Shown: positions 45,426 to 53,601 of the stretch, one piece after another
Position numbering within the stretch: position 1 is the first letter of the stretch
Layout: each line of letters opens with the position of its first letter
Virus record (IMG/VR): IMGVR_UViG_3300050821_008584
Location: 100,880 to 164,879 of that record
Direction: 5' to 3' (one strand)
Origin: a virus
DNA length: 64,000 nt
Made by a program: the position numbers and the translations under genes
The notes under the pieces: generated by a model
Seen by the model: only the letters and a program-made list of their open reading frames with translations
What the model was told of the DNA's origin: nothing
The model's database searches: none

Positions 45426-48400
45426 TATTTTTTCATCATCTCCATACGCTTGATGCGTTCGCTTGGCAGCGTCAGCTTTTCAAGATCCCGCACGGTGTAG
45501 TCGACGCCAGCATGGACGAGATGAGATAGCGTAAAAGTCTGGCCCTCGAGGGGATTGCCTCGATCAAGATAGGTCTGTGCGACGTTCGGCTTCAAATAAG
45601 CCACACAAACATGAGGCTTGTAGTCCGGCCATGTCTCGTGATGCGGCAACACCTTAAGATCCGCGTTCAGCTTGCGCAGTTTTTCACTTTCGACGCGCAT
45701 GACAAGCGGAACACCATCCTCGCCTTCACTAAAAGCCTCGAACGGTCCGACCTTCGCGTCAATGTTGCCGATGCCTTTGGTGATGGCATTGATCTGGTCA
45801 ACGGAAACATCGGGATGAAAACCGAATAGGACGGTCACATGCGGTTGCATGTCGCGGCCTTTTGCTGCGAAGTGTTGACCGTCGATCGGTATCGCCAGCA
45901 CTCTCTGCGCATCCGGCGGCGAGAGATTGAAGTGTACATTTCCGAGTTTTCGCTTCGTTAAGATATTGCCGAGCGTCTTGGCGAGCCGGTCAGTTTCCAG
46001 GCGGGCGCGGTCTTGCTGGCGCATCAAAACTTTGTGCACCGCGTCTTGAATCGCGTGCACAGACTGCCGTGATTGCGGAGTTAATACGTCCGGATCAATA
46101 CGCGATGCGAGCCGTTTTTCGAGTTTTTTTTTAATTTTCGCGCCGTCGAGTGATTCTTTTCCGTTGTCCACGCCTACATTGCGCCCAGTCGACCGGCCGC
46201 CACCAGCCTCCTGAGAAGTCGGCGTCCCTACACGCGCCGCATTATGATCGCGAGCTTTTCCGTTAGTGCCATTTTGTGGTGGTTCCGGAGGCTGTGTGGG
46301 AACTACGGAATGCGGTTTAGGATTCCCTTTGTCATCAATCTGTACGCCAGCGACAACAGAGGCGACGCCGATCGGAACGAAGCCTTGTCCGGTGATTACG
46401 CCAAGACGATCAGCTTCCGGCTCAGGCCTCAATTCTTCTCCTACTCGCTTGCGCGCTTCGTTCGGCGTCATTACGCCGCCTTTGACGTACATGGTGATGG
46501 CGGCGGCGTTTTTGAGCGGATCAGGCTCCGCGTAGGGATTGATCGCCATCTCGTAATCCATGAAGCCCATCTTTCGCTGGAGGATAAAATCGACAATTCC
46601 TTTTACCCAGAGCACCCACGGCAGCGTACCTTCTACTTCTGCAGCATCGGCAGAAGACTTTCCTTCGGTGCGGATCATTTTCATCAGACGCTGTGGACTG
46701 ACGCCGTATGCGTAGGCAACTTCGCGAATATGCTTTTCGTCATATATGTCGGTAAGTAAAGGCTCTTTAGAAAAGATGATTTGATCTTCTTTACCTGGTT
46801 CGTTGAAACCTTGCACTAGCCGCCACTGCCGGCGTGCAGCAAGATTACCTGCCAGTTCCGAGTTCATCCATGACATCGCTTCGGTGATGCGCTCAGGAGA
46901 CGTGCCGCGCGGAACAACTTGAACAACGCCAGGGACCGAGCCCTCTTCATAATAGGCCCTGACGAATCTAAGGCGTGAAACTCCTACCATAATCTCTTCA
47001 GCTATCTGTTCAGTAGGAGAGTTGCCTGAGAACGCTGCCTTCCCATTGCGACGAACGTACACAAAACCATTCGGAACGGTAACGCAATATATCCAGCCTT
47101 TATAGGCAACGCGGGTAGCCTTCCAGCCTTTTGTATTAATGGCAGGACGTCTCGTAATGAGCCAACCCATGCGAGACTTGTATTTACGATTATCTGGAAA
47201 TTTTGCAATGCGCGGTGTTCTTGTCCAAACTGTTGGTGCCGAACCCATCTTTTGAATTATTTCGGTGAGCTGATCCGCCAGTTTCTTACTGACGGTGAAC
47301 ACTTGCGGCGTAGAATTGTTACGTCCGTCTCCAGCATTATAGTATTTCCAAAAGATTTCAAGCTGCCGTTGCGTAGCTCCACGGATATCATCTGGGATGA
47401 ATTTGGTGTCTGCGTGGCCAAACTGTCGCAAGAAATCAGCTAATACTCGCCGCTGAAATTCAAACTGGTGACCTGAATAACATGGCTGCGAACCTAGGAG
47501 TTCAATCAGGAGTCGTCGATATAGTTCATAACTGCCACGCTTGTCATGTTTTTGTGCTATTTGTATGGATCGCCGCCGAATTGAACCTTCGGCTAAATAC
47601 ATGCCCATGAACGCACAGTATTGATCGCCAGTCATCCGTACTTCTATCGGATCTGGACCGCTTCTCTTAACAGATGATTTGAAAATCTTCTCAGTTATCT
47701 CCACGCCATTCCACACGGACCATTGCGGAATTCCGGTGCGACCGGAATAGACCTCTGCGAGCGCATCTGCTTCAATTACAAATTCCCTTTTAGGCTGTGG
47801 TTTGCCCTTGCCCAGCGCGCGCGGCAATGAATCGACCAACATTCGGTGATTGGGAGTGACGAGCAGATCTAGGCTTCGATTCTCAAAATGCAGCATCTCG
47901 CCATCGTATGGACGGGCCGTAAAGTTTGTAGCTTTCTGCCATTCGAAGATGCCTGTATTTATCTGTCTCGTCGCAAATTCATCCTGCTGATTGGTATCTT
48001 TAAAGCGCAACCAACCACGGCGCGTCAAAATCTCAGTTTCGTCATCAAAGCACATACCGTAAAGTTGGGAGGCTAGTGAATTTCGTGGCACTATGCTGCG
48101 TGGCTTATACACAAGTTGATCTGTAGTTAACAGAACTTGAGGCAAGCCCCACCAGTTTTGATAGTAGGCGGGACTAGGTGGCACTGGTGTAAATCCATTC
48201 TGGTCTATTAGGCGAGTTATCATTTCGCCTCGAAGAACAGCGAGTTCCGCAAGCTCGCCGCGGTAGTTTTTTCTGAGCAGGATGCTCGGCGCATCGATAA
48301 CGAGCAAATCATCGAGCAGCGGTCGCACCCATTCCTGCCAGTTGTGTTCACGGTCTGGATATTCCCAGAAGCGATTGAGCTTCAGAATATTTTCGTCGCC

Positions 48401-48790
48401 TTTTGCACGCGCCAGCCTCGCAGTTCTTGTTTCGTTCGGCCTTTCGCGGAGCTGGATCTCCCACGGGGCCCTAGTCACTGCGTCTTTGACGTTCTCAATG
48501 CAAATTCGTGCAAGTGGATAAGTGGCGAGCTGCTTGAGGTCTGCTGCGCTATACTCAGCGTCCGCACGCGGGGTCCACCACAGGTTTTGACCTGGCCACC
48601 ATTGAAATGCTGATGGCTCCTGGCCTGGAGGTGCAAACGGCTGAATCGGCTGGAGCGGAGACCACCAAGAATCTTGCTTAATGCCACGAATTGTTTCTTG
48701 AGGCGGCTGAAATAGCGACTGCCCGTAGTGAGCGATGGCATCGACCATCTGGCTGATGGGCTTGATGATCAGATCGCCGCGCTTTGCCAT
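45425..48790 (-). CDS. Portal protein with intein and C-terminal 2H phosphoesterase
   Basis: 1121 residues. Portal core: residues 1-246 (TYPLARICIENVKDAVTRAPW, LLDDLLVIDAPSILLRKN, VYKPRS...LYGM) and 591-~790 (SPTEQIAEEIMVGVSRLRFVRAYYEEGSVPG, YGVSPQRLMKM), split by an intein. After a disordered, proline-rich linker comes a ~150-residue domain with two HxTx motifs, HVTV at 984 and HVCV at 1060, separated by ~75 residues as in 2H phosphoesterases (LigT/ThpR/Acb1 type). The extra domain would sit on the portal and could enter the cell with the DNA (inference). Confidence 0.85.
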   Translation of the reverse strand: MAKRGDLIIKPISQMVDAIAHYGQSLFQPPQETIRGIKQDSWWSPLQPIQPFAPPGQEPSAFQWWPGQNLWWTPRADAEYSAADLKQLATYPLARICIENVKDAVTRAPWEIQLRERPNETRTARLARAKGDENILKLNRFWEYPDREHNWQEWVRPLLDDLLVIDAPSILLRKNYRGELAELAVLRGEMITRLIDQNGFTPVPPSPAYYQNWWGLPQVLLTTDQLVYKPRSIVPRNSLASQLYGMCFDDETEILTRRGWLRFKDTNQQDEFATRQINTGIFEWQKATNFTARPYDGEMLHFENRSLDLLVTPNHRMLVDSLPRALGKGKPQPKREFVIEADALAEVYSGRTGIPQWSVWNGVEITEKIFKSSVKRSGPDPIEVRMTGDQYCAFMGMYLAEGSIRRRSIQIAQKHDKRGSYELYRRLLIELLGSQPCYSGHQFEFQRRVLADFLRQFGHADTKFIPDDIRGATQRQLEIFWKYYNAGDGRNNSTPQVFTVSKKLADQLTEIIQKMGSAPTVWTRTPRIAKFPDNRKYKSRMGWLITRRPAINTKGWKATRVAYKGWIYCVTVPNGFVYVRRNGKAAFSGNSPTEQIAEEIMVGVSRLRFVRAYYEEGSVPGVVQVVPRGTSPERITEAMSWMNSELAGNLAARRQWRLVQGFNEPGKEDQIIFSKEPLLTDIYDEKHIREVAYAYGVSPQRLMKMIRTEGKSSADAAEVEGTLPWVLWVKGIVDFILQRKMGFMDYEMAINPYAEPDPLKNAAAITMYVKGGVMTPNEARKRVGEELRPEPEADRLGVITGQGFVPIGVASVVAGVQIDDKGNPKPHSVVPTQPPEPPQNGTNGKARDHNAARVGTPTSQEAGGGRSTGRNVGVDNGKESLDGAKIKKKLEKRLASRIDPDVLTPQSRQSVHAIQDAVHKVLMRQQDRARLETDRLAKTLGNILTKRKLGNVHFNLSPPDAQRVLAIPIDGQHFAAKGRDMQPHVTVLFGFHPDVSVDQINAITKGIGNIDAKVGPFEAFSEGEDGVPLVMRVESEKLRKLNADLKVLPHHETWPDYKPHVCVAYLKPNVAQTYLDRGNPLEGQTFTLSHLVHAGVDYTVRDLEKLTLPSERIKRMEMMKK
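47021..48052 (-). mobile_element. Intein with LAGLIDADG-type endonuclease in portal
   Basis: Residues 247-590 of the portal frame. Block A starts at Cys247 (CFDDETEILTRRGW), block B TPNH at 312-315, block F/G YCVTVPNGFVYVRRNG ... SGN590 followed by Ser591 as +1. FMGMYLAEGSI (394-404) looks like the first LAGLIDADG helix and WKYYNAGDG (481-489) the second, degenerate one. Penultimate residue is Gly rather than the common His. Removing it joins LYGM to SPTEQ, a conserved portal word, so the boundaries are firm. Confidence 0.9.
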
Positions 48791-48950
48791 TGATGCGCGA
48801 GTTTACCATAATGGACACCAATCTATCCCAACCTTCAGGATGCAGAACTTGTAGGTGGGTCTTCAGGATGAGTTGCTTCCTCCAGAGCGCCCCTCCAGTC
48901 CGAGGCTGATTTTTAACCTTGGCTATAAATGGACAGTACGGGCACTTCAT
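48678..48950 (-). CDS. Small zinc-finger protein overlapping portal start
   Basis: 90 residues from ATG 48950, coupled to the upstream nuclease stop. CPYCPFIAKVK ... LILKTHLQVLHPEGW is a C2H2-like finger. The last ~37 codons overlap the portal 5' end in another frame, so the C-terminus is suspect. Confidence 0.45.
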   Translation of the reverse strand: MKCPYCPFIAKVKNQPRTGGALWRKQLILKTHLQVLHPEGWDRLVSIMVNSRINGKARRSDHQAHQPDGRCHRSLRAVAISAASRNNSWH

Positions 48951-49303
48951 TGTCTCTTGCGCCGCCTGTTGGCATTTTGTTGTGCCCAAGTGGCCCAGCG
49001 AACATTGCTAGGTTCATAATTGCCATCATTATTAGGAAAGCGATCTAAAGTGAATCCAGGTCCCGGTCTCCTGCCAACATCTGCCAAGAAGTTCGTGTAG
49101 CTATTTCGCCATCTCGGACTAACTTTGATTCCCCGACCACCCCAACGATGAAAGTCTCTGCCTTTAGTATTGCAACATCGTTGAATCATCCGTTCCCAGG
49201 TAGCATATTTCTTTCTGATCGGGCGAGCTGAAATAACCGTCAAGAGACCGAATCTATCACCGATATTGAGCTGAAGACGCCTACCGCTGTTTTTCGTTCC
49301 CAT
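48947..49303 (-). CDS. Small homing-type endonuclease
   Basis: 118 residues, basic. WERMIQRCCNTKGRDFHRWGGRGIKVSPRW, GFTLDRFPNNDGNYEPSNVRWATWAQQNANRR: the R-x-G-x-Y-x-P-x-N-[VCI]-R-W-x-[TD] ending is shared by a large family of short HNH-like phage nucleases. It lies between the ASCH gene and the portal group. Confidence 0.75.
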   Translation of the reverse strand: MGTKNSGRRLQLNIGDRFGLLTVISARPIRKKYATWERMIQRCCNTKGRDFHRWGGRGIKVSPRWRNSYTNFLADVGRRPGPGFTLDRFPNNDGNYEPSNVRWATWAQQNANRRRKRQ

Positions 49304-49691
49304 CGTAAAGCCAAAATATGATGTGCCCTTTGAACGGTAAACGATTTTTAGGTTCTCGCCAGAATTTCATCATTGCCTTAAAATCCGGAAACCCATCGCG
49401 CCGCGCCAGTGCTCCGCACTCGTCGGCATCTAATTCCGCGCCATCGATTTCGATGCGATATTCTTGATAGCCGATTCGGTCATTCACAGTCACAATGCGG
49501 ATCGCAATCTCCTCAATCTTCACGCACGGCACACGCATGAGCAGCTTCGCCTGTTTGGTTCGCAGACCGGTGTAAAGGTGAAGGGTGTTGCCTGGCTTAT
49601 CGGGATGGACGCGGATTGCGCGGATCGTGTGTGTCTTGGCTCCAGAGAGAATTGGCTTAACAAAGCGCGGCTGAAAATTGTACAGACCCAT
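49281..49691 (-). CDS. ASCH/PUA-like protein
   Basis: 136 residues. FQPRFVKPILSGAKTHTIRA ... GNTLHLYTGLRTKQAKLL is the phage ASCH pattern, where K-x-x-T-I-R and the G-x-x-L-x-L-Y strand surround a nucleic-acid or nucleotide pocket. ASCH proteins bind modified RNA or deaminate/hydrolyse nucleosides. A second ASCH protein lies at 57589. Overlaps the nuclease gene by 23 bases. Confidence 0.7.
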   Translation of the reverse strand: MGLYNFQPRFVKPILSGAKTHTIRAIRVHPDKPGNTLHLYTGLRTKQAKLLMRVPCVKIEEIAIRIVTVNDRIGYQEYRIEIDGAELDADECGALARRDGFPDFKAMMKFWREPKNRLPFKGHIIFWLYDGNEKQR

Positions 49692-50441
49692 TCACAACAT
49701 CACTTCGACTTGCTTGCCGTCTTGGCTAGCTTCGCCGACTACGAGAAATAGGCATGATTGTTTTCCTTTGAGCCGCGGCTTCTCGCCGGCGTCGAGTTTT
49801 TCGGCAATCTCTTTCAGTTTCTCGGGCGACCGCCACATGAGCGCGCCGATCATAGCCTCGCGCCAATCGAGACGCGGCAACTCTTCAATGGCACGGTCGG
49901 CAATCCCGCTGGCCAGTTCCTTCTTGAGTCCGTGCACTTCTTCGCCGTGAATCTTATCGAGCACGCTCTCGCCCCAAAACTCAAACAGCCGCCAGACGGC
50001 CCAGGGCACGGATGGATCCGACTTCAGACGTCCGGTAAGCGTGCGATAGAACTCGCGTATTTGCACGATGGGCGCGGCAAGGATAGGCGCAATGTGCTCG
50101 TCCAACTCGGAGCTCGCCGCATCTTTTTCGTCCACGTCATGCGCGCAGGCGAGTTTCTTGATGAGCGGCAGCCATGTCTCTACCATCTGATCAACGTCCA
50201 TGGTAACTCTCTTTCTCCGTGATGGTGTTTTACAGGCGTAGGCCAAAAGACACCCAGGATTGCTGAAGTCTTTTCTAAGGATGATGTGGTAAAGGCCAAG
50301 AGTGATGATTTCGCGGGCTTCGATTACTTCGCGAGCAAGCGACTCGGCAGTGTCGATTACTTTCTTGATGAATGCCGGCTCTGGAATATCCGGCTCGTCT
50401 TGCGCTGCCTCATCGATCTTGCAAACGAACTCTTGCATCAC
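49692..50441 (-). CDS. Hypothetical helical protein
   Basis: 249 residues. The first ~75 (FVCKIDEAAQDEPDIPEPAFIKKVIDTAESLAREVI) are acidic and helical; the rest has long helices (RAIEELPRLDWREAMIGALMW). An internal ATG at 50204 with a ribosome site could yield a shorter form, but the upstream part also looks coding. Family not recognised. Confidence 0.55.
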   Translation of the reverse strand: MMQEFVCKIDEAAQDEPDIPEPAFIKKVIDTAESLAREVIEAREIITLGLYHIILRKDFSNPGCLLAYACKTPSRRKRVTMDVDQMVETWLPLIKKLACAHDVDEKDAASSELDEHIAPILAAPIVQIREFYRTLTGRLKSDPSVPWAVWRLFEFWGESVLDKIHGEEVHGLKKELASGIADRAIEELPRLDWREAMIGALMWRSPEKLKEIAEKLDAGEKPRLKGKQSCLFLVVGEASQDGKQVEVML

Positions 50442-50629
50442 ACCACCAGAATCTTTCTGGAGTTGATTGAGACCTTGTCAGGATCGGGATGAGGGCCATA
50501 CCACATTAGCCACCAGAATCGTGGGTTTTGCACGTACTCGCTGGCCCTTCTCCACATCTTTCCGTTATAGACGCCTGTAAGGAATTGGCTCACGAGCATC
50601 CATCTTTTCAAGTGCAAGCTCGTAAGCAA
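50438..50629 (-). CDS. Small basic protein
   Basis: 63 residues, rich in Trp, Arg and Lys. Its stop overlaps the next start as ATGA, the main support. Start uncertain (ATG 50629 or 50599), no clear ribosome site. Confidence 0.35.
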   Translation of the reverse strand: MLTSLHLKRWMLVSQFLTGVYNGKMWRRASEYVQNPRFWWLMWYGPHPDPDKVSINSRKILVV

Positions 50630-50641
50630 TTTTTAGTTCGC

Positions 50642-51382
50642 TCATGCCGCAAACTTATTGGCGATCCGAAGGAAAGCCGCTTCATCAGCCTCAAGCAAAA
50701 GCTTCTGGCTGAGTGCCACGTCATCTTCCGGAAGGCCATGAGAGAAATCGGGGTGAATACAGAATAAGGCTTCTGCCTTACCGTCCAAAGCCAGCCGTTC
50801 CACTTTACGCCCAGGCCGAATACGGTAGATGCGGCCGGCGACTTCGAGATCGAAGGCGTTTTCTTTATGGAGTTGCTCACGCTGTTGATCGGTGAGGGTC
50901 GAGCAAAGAAGATCGCGCGCACGTTGCCTAGCTGCATCGCGTCGTCTTTTGTCTTCTTCCATCTTTTGAAGCTCTGCCGGCGTTGGTTCGCGAACGGTTC
51001 CGCTTACGGTCATTCCGTTCACTGCCACATCAAACGCTTGATACACATTTGCGCCAAGACCGTTAATGTTCCAATGCTGCGTATTGATCGTGGTAGTAGC
51101 TGTGCCGTCGGCAATCCATGTTTGATAGATCAGCCCGCCGTAGGAATTGGCTGTCGTCTGTGTCCCGATTTGCGAGTAATACACATTTGAGATCGTGCCA
51201 AGACTTGTGATGTTGCCCAACTGGCTGAAGATTGACGGATAGTAGCTGCCCATCAGTTCGTCCTTAAGATATTTTTTGTGCCGGCATAGTGCTTTGTAGG
51301 CCTTGTACTCATACCAATCGTCGTACTTATCGAAGTGCTTCCCTTTGCACACAATCCATTCATTGCATGCCGCCACTTTCAT
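50642..51382 (-). CDS. Conserved phage protein with C-terminal IYRI domain
   Basis: 246 residues from ATG 51382. N-terminal (CNEWIVCKGKHFDKYDDWYEYKAYKALCRH) then a Ser/Thr/Asn-rich region. C-terminal LTDQQREQLHKENAFDLEVAGRIYRIRPGRKVERL ... CIHPDFSHGLPEDDVALSQKLLLEADEAAFLRIAN is a module widespread in phage proteins of unknown role (L-x-x-x-Q-x-x-x-x-x-x-x-x-F-x-V-x-G-x-x-Y-R-I, then C-x-H-P). Confidence 0.65.
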   Translation of the reverse strand: MKVAACNEWIVCKGKHFDKYDDWYEYKAYKALCRHKKYLKDELMGSYYPSIFSQLGNITSLGTISNVYYSQIGTQTTANSYGGLIYQTWIADGTATTTINTQHWNINGLGANVYQAFDVAVNGMTVSGTVREPTPAELQKMEEDKRRRDAARQRARDLLCSTLTDQQREQLHKENAFDLEVAGRIYRIRPGRKVERLALDGKAEALFCIHPDFSHGLPEDDVALSQKLLLEADEAAFLRIANKFAA

Positions 51383-51383
51383 C

Positions 51384-51782
51384 TCAGGTCTTCGGCGGCC
51401 AGTCGTCAGGGTTTGACGGCACAAACATTTCACGCGCGACTAAAATCGTTTTACCGTCTTGGGTGCCATGAGTATGTGCGTTGCGAAAATAGACGCGGCG
51501 GTATTTACTGCCCTTAAATTCTGTTTCGTTGACATAGATATGGAAGCCAGCCGGATAATTGCTGCCGGAAACGGTCGTGCCTTCGGCAGTGAGCCATTTG
51601 TCGAGTGGGACGTCTTTTTTGCCGTTTAACTGGAAGGCTTGGAACTTCAAGGCAGAGCCGGTGCCAAAATCCTTCCAGCCGCTTTGAACAAGCGTGGTTC
51701 GATCAACCGAGTAATGCCCTGAATCTAAACACATGCACTTTTTCCTCCCGAAGATTTCGCGAACCTTGGAAGCCACGGTCAT
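51384..51782 (-). CDS. Hypothetical beta-rich protein
   Basis: 132 residues: GWKDFGTGSALKFQAFQLNGKKDVPLDKW, then AGFHIYVNETEFKGSKYRRVYFRNAHTHGTQDGKTILVAREMFV. Possible carbohydrate or nucleotide-binding fold. Overlaps the next gene by four bases. Confidence 0.6.
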   Translation of the reverse strand: MTVASKVREIFGRKKCMCLDSGHYSVDRTTLVQSGWKDFGTGSALKFQAFQLNGKKDVPLDKWLTAEGTTVSGSNYPAGFHIYVNETEFKGSKYRRVYFRNAHTHGTQDGKTILVAREMFVPSNPDDWPPKT

Positions 51783-52003
51783 CCGCCGATCATTTGGGGT
51801 ATGAATATGATTCGTTCGGCCGCAGGATCAAACGCATCGATCTGCTCACCTTTGTCGCCGGCTTTGTTGACGCGGAAAGCTGGCCAACCCTTAGCTCTCT
51901 GCGCCGCAAAAGCTATCCTTGCCGCCTGCACTTCATCGGCATTGCTCTTGTCCCATTGGATCCGAGTATCGCCAGTAGAGTCGATAATGCTTAGAGTGCT
52001 CAT
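51779..52003 (-). CDS. 74-residue phage protein
   Basis: MSTLSIIDSTGDTRIQWD ... NADEVQAARIAFAAQRAKGWPAFRVNKAGDKGEQIDAFDPAAERIIFIPQMIGG (split here). A compact alpha-beta protein I recognise from many phages, without a known function. First gene after the promoter at 52135. Confidence 0.65.
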   Translation of the reverse strand: MSTLSIIDSTGDTRIQWDKSNADEVQAARIAFAAQRAKGWPAFRVNKAGDKGEQIDAFDPAAERIIFIPQMIGG

Positions 52004-52134
52004 TCGATCCTCCCTTTTTGAATTAAGACGCCGCTTGGTGGTTTCGCTCCAGTCCTCCCCACGATATTGAACCGCTGGAGCCGCCTAGTTCAATCTTCCC
52101 GAGGTTTATCCTACGGCAAGCGGCATCACGTAAG

Positions 52135-52163
52135 CGTTTACTACTCTGCGGCGCAAATGTCAA
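52135..52163 (-). promoter_or_regulatory. Promoter with operator-like palindrome
   Basis: TTGACA (52163-52158), 17 bases, TAAACG (52140-52135) on the minus strand. The palindrome GTAAGCGTTTAC (52130-52141) covers the -10. Precedes the leftward group starting at 52003 after a 130-base leader. Confidence 0.55.
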
Positions 52164-52169
52164 ATGGAA

Positions 52170-52745
52170 TTAGCGTTTTATTTTTTGGAAGATGCGGTCT
52201 CGATGGCGATGAATCAATGCTCCGCTGAATTCAGGTGGCAGCGAAGTTCTCCCGCTCATCCCTCCGCACACATAGCACCATAGCTCAAACCAATCTTTTC
52301 TGTTGCTGATAACGTACATCGTTTCGGGAGTACAGCCGTCCGTGCTATGAAGCTCGACCATGCGATCGTAACGAGCCTTTAACTCTTCACGCGCTTTTTC
52401 ACGACATGGCTTCTGTTTCCACCAAGCCGCGTATTCCTCTGGCGTGATCTTATAGAACTCACAGGCCTCGAGCGCGGCCGCTTTGGTTTCCTGCACGTGA
52501 TCGAGTTGGTGCTGCTCGCGTTCCTCCTGACAGCGTTGCCAATATTCCTTTTTTCTCGACCACTCGACCATGTAAGCAAAAGCATCAAGATAGGCACCAC
52601 AGTCTTCACACTTGAGCGTGGCTGCCTGAACATTGATCGTTACATTTTCGTGTGTACAGGAATCCGGGCGATGATGCTTTTCGATGTGCAGACCGCTGGC
52701 AACTTCTGGCGTCGATGGCGGATCCTTGGGAAATGGGATGATCAT
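52170..52745 (-). CDS. Zinc-containing hypothetical protein
   Basis: 191 residues. CTHENVTINVQAATLKCEDCGAYLDAFAYMVEW forms a C-H/C-x-x-C zinc site. A Glu/Arg-rich helix (YWQRCQEEREQHQLDHVQETKAAAL) and a second Cys pair (ELWCYVCGG) follow. Four-base overlap with the upstream gene. Confidence 0.6.
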   Translation of the reverse strand: MIIPFPKDPPSTPEVASGLHIEKHHRPDSCTHENVTINVQAATLKCEDCGAYLDAFAYMVEWSRKKEYWQRCQEEREQHQLDHVQETKAAALEACEFYKITPEEYAAWWKQKPCREKAREELKARYDRMVELHSTDGCTPETMYVISNRKDWFELWCYVCGGMSGRTSLPPEFSGALIHRHRDRIFQKIKR

Positions 52746-53068
52746 CCAAAGATGCTTTCAAGGTCAGCCCGGGTACGGACTCCAAGCGTTCCTAAAAAAT
52801 CCTCTTGCCGATAATATCCGCGGCTGATGCCATCACGCCACTCGGTGATATGCCAATCTCGTGACCGTTTCCCTTGTACATAATCGGCGAGAAGCTCTGG
52901 CTCAGAACACGATACCGGGAGCGGTCTGCCTGTCGATTCCCACAGCATCATGGACTCGGCTGCGGTTGGGCCATTTAGGTCCAGAAGAAATGGAACTCGC
53001 AAAAAGTCGCCTACACGCCATAATAGATAACCTTCAAGCGTCTTGCGATAGCGTGATGAGATTTTCAT
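52742..53068 (-). CDS. Hypothetical protein
   Basis: 108 residues with SSRYRKTLEGYLLWRVGDFLRVPFLLDLNG and HITEWRDGISRGYYRQEDFLGTLGV. Alpha-helical, mixed charge. Coupled on both sides by four-base overlaps. Confidence 0.55.
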   Translation of the reverse strand: MKISSRYRKTLEGYLLWRVGDFLRVPFLLDLNGPTAAESMMLWESTGRPLPVSCSEPELLADYVQGKRSRDWHITEWRDGISRGYYRQEDFLGTLGVRTRADLESIFG

Positions 53069-53412
53069 TTCTGTCCCTGCAAGAGTTGGGCTCTATCTTC
53101 GCGTTCCTCGAGTTGATCGCGAGCAACTGAGGGCAGAATGTCGGTGGCTTTAACGTTTACTACTGGCTGTTCAAACCAACGCCCTCCACAGCACTCACAG
53201 CTATGCTGAGCCATAACTTTGAGGGTGCGCTCTGGCAACTCTTTCGATTGCGGACCTGGACCTTGCAGAACTACACAACGAAGCTTACCTTGGCGAGCTC
53301 CGCAGATTGGGCACGGCGCATTCGGATAGATTCGAGCGATATCACGTTCGGTGGGAGGACGAAACAGCCAGGCGAAGCGGCGGAAGGCGAGAATTAACCA
53401 GAAGAAGACCAT
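53065..53412 (-). CDS. Zinc-ribbon protein
   Basis: 115 residues. One N-terminal hydrophobic helix (VFFWLILAFRRFAWLF) then CPICGARQGKLRC ... CECCGGRWF as a zinc ribbon and a Glu/Arg-rich C-terminal helix. It may be membrane-anchored. Confidence 0.6.
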   Translation of the reverse strand: MVFFWLILAFRRFAWLFRPPTERDIARIYPNAPCPICGARQGKLRCVVLQGPGPQSKELPERTLKVMAQHSCECCGGRWFEQPVVNVKATDILPSVARDQLEEREDRAQLLQGQK

Positions 53413-53436
53413 GGAACTGGACTATACCATAATCGC

Positions 53437-53601
53437 TTACACCGTGAGTTGGGCGAGTTTCCTGCAGAGGATTCTGAATTTGTACAATTGATACCTTCGC
53501 GGCACTCCGTCTTTACGCCACTTCTGAATGCAACGCCAGATGATCTGTTCGGCGAAATGATCGCTGATCTCGCGGCGTTCCTGTCTGTTTAGTTTTCTCA
53601 A
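53437..53601 (-). CDS. 54-residue basic protein (TTG start)
   Basis: TTG at 53601 overlaps the phosphatase stop as TTGA. The product, rich in Arg, Lys and aromatic residues (NRQERREISDHFAEQIIWRC, IQKWRKDGVPRRYQLYKFR), resembles small helix-turn-helix-like regulators. Missed by ATG-based calling; the TTGA coupling and composition support it. Confidence 0.55.
   Translation of the reverse strand: MRKLNRQERREISDHFAEQIIWRCIQKWRKDGVPRRYQLYKFRILCRKLAQLTV

Noticed and set aside
44544-49303. Large terminase subunit near the portal
   Set aside because: No Walker A/B pair with an RNase H-type nuclease in any frame; the gene must lie outside the window.
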